A stretch of DNA of 64,000 bases from Cymbomonas tetramitiformis. Taxonomy: Eukaryota; Chlorophyta; Pyramimonadophyceae; Pyramimonadales; Pyramimonadaceae. The DNA lies in NCBI GenBank assembly GCA_001247695.2, contig LGRX02027081.1:1-64000 (forward strand), written 5' to 3'. Position 1 is the first letter of the stretch. Every line of letters begins with the position of its first letter. Below the pieces are notes generated by a model, which was not told where the DNA came from, did not search any database, and was given only the letters and a program-made list of their open reading frames with translations. The position numbers were made by a program, and so were the translations under genes. Shown piece after piece: positions 21,439-33,400 of this stretch.

Positions 21439-24400
21439 TTAGTCTGGTTCCTTGTCTACTTTAGTTCTGTATAGTCTGTTTAGGCTTACTGCAAATCCTG
21501 TCGCTAGGTCATGTATTTTCCTGAGTAGGTGTAGGGCTTCCTGTCTGTCGAATCCTAAATGTTTGGTCAGTATTTTCTCCGTGTGTTCGTATATTGTTCC
21601 CGTATTGCCGAATACCATTACGTGTAGCGTTACCTTGTAGCCATATAGTTCTAGTAGTTTTACTAGCGGTGTGTATTTTGTGTACTTCGTTTTTAGTGCT
21701 TCCTCCCAACTCATTTCGTCTGTGTATGTTACCTCTATCAGGTGTATGTGGCCCGCTTCCGTCATTGCCTTTTGGTGTGTGTACCCAGGCTGCTCATTCC
21801 CCTTTTCAGTTCCCTCTAGCATTACTATGTCCACGTAGTGTGGTATGGTGTCCTTTCCGTGTGCTGGTGCCGGTGTGTTTCGTCCGTCCAGTCTGCATTG
21901 CCCCCTTGTGAGGAGGAAGTCTTCTATTGGTCTCCCGTTGTTCATTCCTTTCCCTTTTTTCCCCGCATGGGTTCTTATTACACATCCTCCTTTCCTGCCT
22001 TTGCTAATTGCTTTCGCTATCATTTTGGTGGTCTCATCCGACCTGCTTATTATCATGTTCTTTATCTCCCTCTCTGTGCATCCTCCCAGCACATGGGCTG
22101 TGCGTATGAATCCTCCCGCGTTTACTTGTCTGGGCATCCCGCAGCATTTGCATTTTTGCGACCTTCTCCCTCCTTGCTGCTTCTTGTATGGTCCTGCTGG
22201 TAGTTTGTTCGCCCGGCATCTTAGCAGGACTGTCACGTCTTTCTCGTTTAGGTATTCCGTTCCCTTCTTCCAGTATCCATTAGAGAGCTTGTGCATGGCT
22301 TTATCACCTTTGAGGTGCTGCATGTATTTTTCTGGCTTTTCTTGTGTTGCTGTCAGTATTTTTTCCCTCGAGGACTTTCTCCATTCCTTCACTTGGTGTA
22401 CTTCCTTTTGCGCTGCTTCCTGGTCCTGTACCATTTCCTGGAGTGCTCTCCATTCTTCCTGTGCTTCCTCCTGTTGTTGGGCCATTTCTCTGAGCTCGGC
22501 TACGGTGTCCTGCTGTGTTGTCGTGTCCACATTCTGTGTTTCCGGTAGCTTCAGTTTCTGGGTTGACCCTTGTGCAGTTTCTCCTTGGGCTTCCCTCGGC
22601 CCTTCAGCTTCCCGTAGGGCTGGTTGGTCGGGTTTTGCCTGGCTTTGGGTTCTTCTTCGTTTTTGTCTTTCTCCCTGTTCTAATGCCTCCTCTTTCTGTA
22701 TTGTTCTTGTCTTCCATCCCTGTTCCTTATTCATTTCTACTCCCCGTGTGCTCTCTCGCCCTTGCCCCCTCTTTTGTTTAGCTTGTTGTGCTGTTTGTAC
22801 TTGCTGCTCCTGTATTAATGCCTCCTCCTCTAATCGTTCCATCCTCTGGAGTTCCAATTCCTCTTCCTGTTCCTGTTGCCATTCTGGTTCATCGGGCCAG
22901 GTGTCTGCCCAGGCTGTTCCTATTTCAGTAGGCTCCCGGTTTCTTTGTGCGTATTCTGCCTCCTTCCTCTCAATGCGTTGTCTTTTGGTCTCCCATTCTT
23001 CTGGCCCGGTTTCTAGTTTCCTTTTTAGTCTTTGTATTATGTTCGTTTTTCCCGTCATTTTTGCCTCCCTCACCTTTTTTGTTACATGGTTGAGTATTGC
23101 TTGGTGTCCTTCCAGTTGTCTACCCGTGGCCTCGCATATTGCTAGTAGCATCACTGTATCCGTGTTGTCGTGGTTGAGGCCGTATTCCCCTTCTTCACAG
23201 GCCCTTTTTGCCACCTCGTCCGCCATTTCATTCCCATGTATTCCCACATGCGCTTTAACCTTGTATAGGGCCACTTTTGTTCCCTCCTTATTTAGCTTTT
23301 GTATTTGTTTCATTATTTTCCACAGCAGGTCCCTGTGTACGTGCCTTTCAAGCGTGTGCGGCCTTCTTTTCATGTTTTGTATCTGGTAGAGGGAGGTCAG
23401 ACTATCCGTGCATATGCTGACTTTTTCTTCTCCCGAGTTTGAGTCTAGTGTCAGTGCCATATATATGGCAGTGAGCTCCGCCCTGTTAACAGTTTGGCAG
23501 CGTCCGGCCCATCTTTGCATGTGGTTCATTGCCCGTTCCCCTCTTGGGTCCCAGACACCTGCCGCCGTTACTTCCTCGACTTCCCCGTTTTCCTTTTTGA
23601 CTTTTCTTTGGCTTCCATCTGTGTAAATCATATTGTTTCTGTTATGCCTCCTGTGGGGCTCTGGGTATCCTTTCCCTTGGTTGTCCCACTTGCTTTCTGG
23701 TGGTGGTTCTGCTTTCTCCTTTTCACCCCTTTCCCACTGCAGCCATTGGTCTCCGTTTATGTGCTCGTCCGTTGTGTCTGGGCCCGTAAATTGTAATGCC
23801 CACCTTCTTAGGGCGTCTCTGTTTATTTCCTCCCTACTCCACGTGGTGTTAGCTCTTAGTACGTCCATAGTCGTTGGCCTCGGCCCTCTATCCCCTCCTC
23901 TGTGCTCCCCTTCTTTTTCCCTGTCTTCCATCCACCGGTCAATTATCTTCTCTGTGTGGTTCTCCAGGTGGCTGCCTGGTAGTGCTTGCATGACCGGTAG
24001 TTCATGGTTCATCCATGGCGCGGAGTCTATGACGCAATCCTTCTCCCATTCTGTAATTGACCTAGGTCGCCTGTCCGCATCCTTGAGGGTGAGAGGCCTG
24101 TGTATGTAGCATGCTCTGCCTATCGTCCTGACTTTGCTTTGCGGGCACTTGAGAAGGGCCTTGCTGAATATGTCGTGGGTTTTGAGTGCATCCGGGCAGT
24201 ATTTTCTCCATCCTGCCGCATTCGCTACTACCAGTATTCTCATGTTCCAGTTGCATTGTTTGGGTTTCTGTAGGTTGCCTTGCATCCAGTGGTCGGGTGG
24301 TAAGAAGGTGAACTGCCCTTCCTTTATCTCCAGTAACTCGTGTACCCTGTATCCCATGTGCTTATTCAGCAGTTTTCTATACGGGCTTTTGGCGTATGTG

Positions 24401-27400
24401 GGGTATATTCCTACCCCCAGAACGGGTTCGGCCGTTTTTGTGGAGTTAATTGCCTTTTTCAGTGCCTTGTAGAGGTCCCCTGCTGTGTACTCTGGGTTGA
24501 ATTGGTATGACCCCAGTTTTTCCCATTGCTCTTCCCATGCCGAGCCTACAGCCCCAAATACCGAGTCTCGTGGGTATTGCGAGTAGTACGTTCTGGTGTC
24601 TCTGTGTACATTAAGTGGGGAGGCGAATACCTCTGTTTGGACTCCCATGGCTGTGTGTACCGCCTCCATCATTTCCGGAGGGAAGGTCCAGTGGTTTTGG
24701 AGGTTCCTTTTTCTGTGTTTCATCTCCGCTTTGCTGGAGTACCTTATCAGCAGTTGTGCTATTTCCTCCTCAAAAGTGTTTACATGTATTTTGTGTTCTA
24801 CACTTAGTTTCAGCCTTTTGGCCAGTTGTTTCTCTGTTGGCCTTTGTGCCGTGCTGTCCCCCACCGCCTCGGCATATCTGTCGTACAATTCTCTAGCTTT
24901 TACCGTGCTCAGCGTGCCTATAAGGCTTCCCTCCGGCTCATAGCAGTAGGTGGTGTCACCTTCCGTGCGCAGTTGTCTGTCCTTCACCCCTGGAATGTGC
25001 CTAATGTCCTGGTCCGGGTTCGTTTCCCTTGTGCATATCTCCAGGTGCGTTACTTCTTTCCAGTACCTCTGTTCGCCGTTTGGTTGCCCTGCCAGTATCT
25101 CTTCAGCGGGCTCGCGTTTGGTCCTTTTGTCTCTCTTGTCGTTCTTCCATTCTTCCACTAGGTTTTTCCATCCTTGGTCCGAGGAGAGGTTGTGTTTGAG
25201 CAGGTGTGTTCTTACTGTTTCTTCTGTGCTCCACGTCGTCTGTTCGTTTCCTTCTCCATCGGTCCACCGTATTTCGTACTGCGTTACTTTCGAGGTCGAG
25301 TCTGTGTAGTTTTGCAGGTACTGTCTCGTTGCCAGTATCCCGGCGGGCGTGTAGTTTCCCTCTTGTCCTAGCATTTCCATTCGGTCTTCCTGTGTCGACC
25401 ACTGGCCTCTGTCCTGTTGTCCTGACTTCCTCTTTACTCTCCCCCGCGGGTGTCTGGTTGTCATCACGTCGTCTTCCTCCTTTTCTTGGTCGGTTTCTAT
25501 GCCCAGAACTTCCTTCTCTTGTTCCGTCCACTCTACCTCTGACTGTTCGAAATGCTTCGTTTGGTTGGCTAGCGGGTACATAGACACTAGTTGCAGTATG
25601 TCCTTCAGACTGTTTCCAGCCTCATGTAGCGCCTTTATTTGTGCCGGCCAGTCGCTTATGTTTTCCATGCTTATCGTACTTTTGGTGTACCTCTCTAGCT
25701 CTCCTGTTTTCCGTTCTTGTATATATTCAGGTTTCAGCCTTCTGTTCCACACATGGTCCCAGTGGTCCCCTGGTTTCTTAATGTCGTTGGGTTGTGCTTC
25801 GCAAATGTATGGGTATAGGTGCAGCATTCCCTGTGCTATCTTCGTTGCCGTCTTGGTGTCGTGTTTCCTTCCACCTGTTGCTTTCAGTGTTTCTATTGGT
25901 ATGGCACTTTTCCCGTCTGCCGTGGTTAAGTTTTTGAGGTCCGGGTAGTTTCTGAATAGTGTGAGTAGTTTGGTAAAGTTTATTTGCTTGGTGGCTTGCT
26001 GAGTTTTCGTTTCCTGTATTACATTTACTGTTCCCATTTTTTCAAAGCCTGTCGTCGCAGGCTGCGACTGTGGGTCTCTGTATTCTGTATCCATTATCCT
26101 TTGGTGCTTGGTCGTTCTGGTTGTGCCCTCCATTTCCGCGTTTGTGTATACCCTTTTAGCTTTTCCCAGCTGCCTCATTATAGGTAGTGTTTCTTTGCCC
26201 AGTTCCTGCATGTGGGTTCCCACCCCTTTCACGCGTATTCCATATTCATTCAGAGCATTCATCTTCCTCAGAGTGTTCGTTTGTGTCTGCAGTCCCATTT
26301 TTAGCTTGCTCCTTGTGCTGCTGTGTCCCCTTTCTTCGAAGTGTTTTTCCAGTAGCCCGGCTGTGGACCTACTAACTTGTGACATTCTTTGTCTGGTTTT
26401 AAGGTTTCTCTCCCTTTTGCCGTATCCCATCTGGGCCCCTTTGTCTTCCTCACTCTGAACAGCGCCTGCCAGTCCCGTGTACACTTCCTGTGCATATATT
26501 GCCTGTAGGGACTGGAGCCCCAGTCCATATTCCTCTTTTTCCTCCGTGTTTAGTTCATTGGGCGTACCATTCGCGGGAAGTCCATATATTCTTTTCATCG
26601 CGGCTCCCAGCTGGTTTTCGGCCTGTTGTATTTCACCCTGTGTGTATATCCCGAGGTGGAGTCCGTATTTGAATTTCCCCAATATGGCCGACTTCAGGGA
26701 GTACTCTTTTTGTCTTTGTGTGAGGGGGGTTGCCAGTAGTGCGTCTATTCTTCTTTTGAGTTCCCGTAGTGACTTTCTTTTCTCCTCTTTCCATGTCCCC
26801 AGCATATTGAGTAGGACCCCCAGGTACTTGTAGGTATCCCCGGCTTTTAGGACTTTTAGCGTTCGACTTCCGCATTTCACCCCTTGGTGCCTGCTTTCTT
26901 TCACGTTTTTGTTGCCATGTTCTACCCCTGTTATCTTTGTTTTGTCCTCGTTTATTCTGAGTCCACTCCAGTCCCCAAATGCCGAGAGTTTCTTTAGCTG
27001 TTGCTCCATGCCTGTCATTAGTTTGGTTAGTATAATTAGGTCGTCCACAAACGCTCCGGAGGAGGTTCTCAGTTCCCCTCTGAGCTCCCTGTCAGTTGCA
27101 TACCTGTGCTGGTACCCATGGTCTCCCACCTCTAGCCATCTAAGGAGAGGTTCCAGGTATAGTATGAACAGTAGCGGGCTCATGCTGTCGCCTTGCAGAA
27201 TCCCCCTTCTTATTGGCACCTCTTCCGAGACCTGGTCCCCTACTTTTGCTCTCATTTGCATGGAGTCCTCCTCGTTTTCGCCCAGTATGTCCCTAACAGC
27301 TTCGGTAAGTTGTGGTGGCACCCCTAGGTGTTTTAGCGTCGTAATGAGTCTTTTGTGGTCAACCGAGCCATACGCATTTTCGAAGTCCACGTAGGTTGCA

Positions 27401-30400
27401 TGTAGGTTTCGTTTGGAGAGGTTGGCGTCTTCAATGGCATTGGTTACCCTGGTGAGTTGCTTCATTGTGTTGTGGTTTTCCCTTGAGCCCTCTTGTGCTT
27501 CCGAGAGCATGCCGTTTATCTCACAGAAGTCAGCTAGCATTTTTGTGAGTACTGTAGTGTATAATTTGAACAGGCAATCCAGTAGTGCTATAGGTCGGTA
27601 GTTTTTTTGTTTTGTTACTTCTCCTTGCTTGTGGTGGAAGCAGAAGTAGCCTTTTTTCCATGGTAGGGGGGTGTGTCTATGCTCCCACATTAATTTCATG
27701 AGTTCACACAGTTGGTCGTGGAATCTGTCCGGCATCTGTTTCAGTACTTCATTTTGTATCCCCATGGGCCCGGCTGCTTTGTTGGTTTTCATTTTCTTCA
27801 CTGCCTGTCGATAGGCCTCTTTGTCCACATTTAGGTTTACTTTTGTTTGGTCCGGCCTTTTGCATTGGTTTTCCCTCACGTAGTTCTTGTACCTTTCGTC
27901 AAGCCAGGGTGGCGTATCTTTAAGTCCTTTCTCTGGTTCCTTCATTTTGTATGGTTCCGACCACGCAATGTGTTCGCCCATTGCCTGTGCCACTTTTTGG
28001 TGTCCTACCACTAGTTCTCCTTGCATGGTTTCAATTGCTTGTATTGTTGTAGCTGGTGCCGTTCCGTTTTCTATCTCTTTTTTGTATATCAATTTATGGT
28101 AGTGCTTTATGTTGCTCCAGTATCCTTCTCTCATTTTCATTCTTGTTTTCTGTTTTCGGTTTGCTTCGTGTTCTTTAATGCACTTCCTTGCCTCTTTTGT
28201 CGCAAGCTTTTTCTGTTCCCGTTCCCATTGTTCCCATTCCCTCATTTCGTTTGTTCGGTTGTCAAAATCTTCCGTCCGTGCTTCCTCGGTTACTTGTTCT
28301 CGTGTTTCTATGTCCTTCTTCCATAGTGCTATGTTCTCACGGCACCTGTTCCTTTCTTTCAGGTGGCCGTCCCTTTCTTTGCGGAGGGTTTTTGGGAGGT
28401 GTAGTCCATGTTGTTGTTCTGGTGCTGCCGCTTGTTTCGGTAAGTTGACATCCATCATTGCCCTGTCTCTTGCTTCCCCCATTATCCTTGCAACCACCCC
28501 TCCCGCGTAGTCTATTGCCCGTTTTCTGTGCCTTGTGCTGGCTGCTGTTTTTATCCCGTTTATTGCTTCTTGCATTTCATCTTGTAATTCCTTCGTATAT
28601 GCAGCGTCCAGTGTTTGCCTGAGGGTATTCCCCTCTGCTTCTGTTAGCGGGAGTTTCAGTCTGTCTGTTTTTGCATGTTGTGGCTTTTGTGTCGTTGGTC
28701 TGTGGGTCCCCCAGGCTTTTAGGTCCAGTTGCGTTGTGCAGACCATTTTGTGGTCGCTCATGTGTAGCTCGGTGAGTTCTCCTGCCGTTGGTTGCGTGTA
28801 GTATTGTAATTCTGCTTTGCTTGCTAGCATTCTGTCTATGTTCCGTCGTTCATGCCATGTTAGTGTTGTTTCCCTGGTCCCTCCCACATCTTGCAGACCC
28901 GTGGCTTCCAGGGTTTTGTTCCATTCTCTGTCCCTGCTATTTTTCGGTGTTCCCGTCGTGGCATTCAGGTCCCCACAAATTAGTACTGTTTGTCCTACCG
29001 CATTGTCGCTGGCTGTGGTCACCATTCGCACATACTCCTGTATGCCATTTCTGGCCGCCTCTCTGTCGAGTTCCCCTCGTCCTGTCTCTTCCGCCACGTC
29101 TTTCCCTTCCACCGGGTAGTATACCCCTAGCAGGTGTAAGTATTTTCCTCCCGGAAAGTGGAGCAGCGTGTGTGTGAGTACTCCTCGTAAGTGCGGTACC
29201 TGCACCTCGGTGTAGTTATGTGGTTTGGCATATTCCCCTGTGAGTATTACGGCAAGGCCCGCCTTGTGGTTGCTCTCTTCTCCCTCCCCTTCCTTTGTTG
29301 GTATGTTTGTGCATATGTTTGACTGCTTTCTGTTTCTGAAGTGTCTTTTTATTTCCTCATTCGCAGTCTTAGTTTCCGTGACTATTGCTATATCTATCTC
29401 CCATTTTTTCATTTGCTCCTCCAGTTCATACAGTGAGTGCGGGGAGCCTTGTATGTTCCATGTTAGGAAATTTATGGTGTGTTGTTGTGCTTGTCCCATT
29501 TCTTCAGTGTTTAGGTTCTCCGTTTTTGGCATGTTCCCACCCCATTGCTTCAGTGCCTCCGGGGACCCTTTGGTTTCCTCATTGTCCCTTTTGTTCGTTT
29601 TCGTTGTTGTAGTAGGTGGCGGGTATTTCTTGGCGTTCGCGGGAGGCCTCAGCTTTTTTCCTGTCGCCGTTCCCTCCTCCTTCTTTAGCCTTTCGTTCGC
29701 TTGTTCTTTGCTTATCGGACGGAACCGTAGCGTGGCCTGAACTAGCTTGTCCGTGGTACTTGTGTTCTTTTCTTCCGTTGCGTCGCTCGTGGCGTGTTGC
29801 TCCGTGGTAGGTGCCCTGCCATCTTCCTTCAGTTCGTCACTTGTCATGTCCTCCTCGGCCAGCCCAGTTGTTTGTTCTGTCGTCCGCCGCATCCCCCGAG
29901 TCTCCCCCTGCAGCCATGCCGTGTTCCTAGTCCCGAGTTTGAAGTGTCCTGGTTTGCCGTCAATATGCCAGTATTTCCAGCTCCCTGCCACTCTTATCGC
30001 TTGCTCACCTTGACTGAATTTTCCCCATTCTGGTGGTGTGCTATGTGTTTTTAGTCCACTATATTTCACCTTTTGCAGGTCGTAGGCTTCTCGCAGTATG
30101 GTCCAAACATCTATAGCTATTAGCAGTTCGTCCTGTTTTTCTATTCCCCCAGTAGGTAGCCACACATGCGCCTGCATGTCCTGGCGTGTTATTGTGAGCA
30201 TCATCATTGCCCATTTTTCTCCATCTCTTATTGCTATTTGGGTTCGGCCATCTGTCGACAGTTTTCCCATTGTTTCATCTATGAGGGCTTCAGTGTCTTG
30301 TTGTAGCGCTTGAAGTGCTTCCCGAACGTTCATTATTGTTTGTACGCCCACCCCTTGTTGTCGCATTGTGTCCTCCACCTGTTCCCCTGTGCGGCCACGC

Positions 30401-33400
30401 TCCACCTCCCTCATGAAGGCATCCGCCGCACACGTTCCTTGGGTTCGCGCCTGTTTTGCCCCAGTCCTTTTTGCTGGGTTCTCCCTTGTCAGCTCAACTT
30501 CATCCGTGTCCTGTTCTGCATGTGACTTGTTTTCCCTCATTATGGCCGACTTTATCTTTGGCCTGAATCTGTCTCTGCATTTATTCACTATTTCCGTAGT
30601 GTGTAGTGTCACGCATCGACTGGTTTGGAGTGTGTTCGTGTACACATGTTGTATCCACGCTCCTTTCCTTTCTGACAGCCACTGTTGCCATAGCTCCGCA
30701 ATATATATCACCCAGACGCCGCAGCTGAATGCATCGTGTTGGTGCCTGTCGTACATCGGCGTGGCTCTAGCTTCCAGGCACCCCATTGCCTCCTTGTTGC
30801 CCGTTACCCATGCACTCACTGCTCCTTGCAGTTCCTCCGCCATTCTCGTGTGCCCTTGGGCGGTTTTCTTCCGTGTCTGTCTTTCCATGCCCATAGAATC
30901 GTATACATAGGCCTGCAACGTGCTGTTATCTTTTGCGACGCAGACTCCTACCATCAGTAGTAGCCAGTGTCCGTTTCCTACCACTGGTATCTGGGTGCCA
31001 CCCTTTCTGGCGACTTTTTCTTTTACCATCTCCAGAAATTTTCTGTCATTTTCCCTCAGCATCTTCAGTATTTCTCGCATGGTTGTTGAGCCCGGAGGGT
31101 TGTCTTCCAGTGTTTCGAGCGCGAGGTCCACTTGGTGCATATTCAGTTTCCCATCCTTGGCAAATATTCCCTGCGTGACAGAATTCTTGGGGTACTGTCC
31201 TTCCATTTTCTCGTTCGAGCATGTCCCTCCCCCTATATGTGAGGGCTGTGGTTTCGCTTCGGCATACCTACCCGTCTCCTCAATTTGTTCAGCTTTCCTG
31301 TTGGGTTTTGTACCCAAAGCTGCTCCTCGTGCCGCCGTAGACATTTCATTCACCGCTTTGACCTGCGGTACCTCTTGTCGAGGGTTTTTCATTGCCAGTT
31401 GTGCCTGCTCCTTCCGTTTAGCCAGAGTGCCCAGCACACTTAGTGTTACATGCATGCTCATTATTTGGGCTCCCACCGTTCTCGCTATGTTTTGGCCTTC
31501 CCTTCTCATTCGGCGCATCTCACCATGTTTTCGCGCCCACTTACTATTGTCCCTGTCCTTTGTTTCTTGCCTTACTACCTGGTTGCTTCTGACCAGTTGT
31601 GGTCTGTCATATTTGGTACGTTGTACCCACCTGTATGTTTTCCCTTTCTCATGTTCACTCCAGTATCTCCTTCCCCTTTTGTGTGCATGTGCGTGCTCCT
31701 GCCGGTTCGCCCGTAGGTAATATGTGAGGTTTCTTCTGAAGTTCGCCCTTCGTCCCCCCTCTTCTGTTGTGGCTAACCACCTGGGGCCCTTTGGGGGCTT
31801 TTCCTGTGTTATTTCCTGGCGTTGGTCGTTGACTCCTCTTGGCATTTCCTCACTTACCTTTCCAGTTTCAACTGTTTGCCGGGTTTTTGCTGTTGCCTCT
31901 GTGCTTCGTTTCTGCATGCACTGTGCTGCATGCTCCCTTTCCGGGGCTTCACCCAGCACTCCCTTTGAGAGCTTTTCCTGTGTTGTTCCTTGGCTTCGGT
32001 TGTCCTCCCCTCTTGGCATTTTTTCCTTTCCCTTCCTTGTTTCAGTTACCTGCCTGGTTATCGTTGTTGCTGCTGTGTTCCTTTTCTGCAAGCATGTCAC
32101 TCGCACCCTTTCCGGTGTTTCTTTTTGCATTCCCGTTCCCACCTTTCTGCCAGTCTTCCTGCATGCTGTTACCCGTATCCATTGCGTTAATTTTTGTGCT
32201 GGCGTTATTCTTCCTCCACTAGTAATTTTCGTCAGGAACGTAGCTGCAACACAAATTGCAAGTATTGCTTTCATTAGTGTGCCCCGTGAGTTGCCTTCGT
32301 GTCCATTACTTACCACGCATCTCCTTCGGGTATGTTTTCCTCCCCCCATACCGCCTCCCTTGTTACGCGTTACACGCTCATTTTGTCCCCTCACACCCTG
32401 CATGTTGCATTTTTGAACTTCGTGTTCCTCAATACTTATTCGTATGTACCCTATGGGTGTCCCCTCAAAGTATTTCCCCTTTTGGGCCATTTGCACAAAA
32501 CTTCGTATTTTTACGTAGAGCTTCTGGAGCAATTCGCTAAATATCCAATGTCGTCCGTTCAAGCTCATTTTCATTTGTTGTTTGTATTTTACCATTTGTA
32601 GGCTCTGTGTGAAATTTTTCCGTCTAATTTTGTCATTATGTGCACCTTTACCCCCCTTTTTCTGTAGGTACTGACCCTTTGGGTTAGGGTTTCCTTTCAT
32701 TTCCCTGTATATGGCTGTGTAAGCTGTCATAGTTGGCCTTTTCCCTTTCAATGTATCTTGTGGGTTTCTCCTGTTATTGTTGTCCCTATCGTTTCGTCGG
32801 TGTGCATGTTCTTCTGGCTTAACGCGGTTTTCCTTGTTACGCGTTACACATGTCTGCAGCGTTGTTCCGTTCTTTTTACAGCATATCTGGGCTTCATTCT
32901 TCCCCATATATCTTTGTGCATAACTCTTGGTTGCCTCCTTAAAATATTGCTCTGCTGGGGTCGTTTTTACAAAACTTCGAATTTTTACGTAGAGCTTCTG
33001 GAGCAATTCGCTAAATGTCCAAAGTCGTCCGTTCAAGTTCATTTTCATTTCATGTTCGTATTTTGCCATTTGTAGGCCCTGTGTAAAATATTTCCGTCTA
33101 ATTTTGCTTTTATGTGCCCCTATTCCCTCCCTTTTCTGTAGGTAAGCCCCATTTGGGTTAGGGTTTCCCCTTGTTTTCCTCCATATGGCTGTACGGGTTG
33201 TTGCAGTTCTCCTATTTCCATTCAGTGTATCCTGTGGGTTCCTTTTGTTGTTACTAGCCCCGTCGTTTCGCCAGTGTGCATGTTCCCCCGACCCCTCGTT
33301 CTTCTTGTTGTTACGCGTTACACTTGCCTGCAGCATCATCCCGTCCTTACTACCATATGTCTGGACCTCATTCTTCCCAATATGTCTTTGTGTTCGACTT

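Noticed and set aside
21845..23389. Long plus-strand ORFs opposite the LINE (up to 514 codons, Ser/Cys/Phe-rich).
   Set aside because: They are antisense shadows of the LINE coding strand, without motifs.
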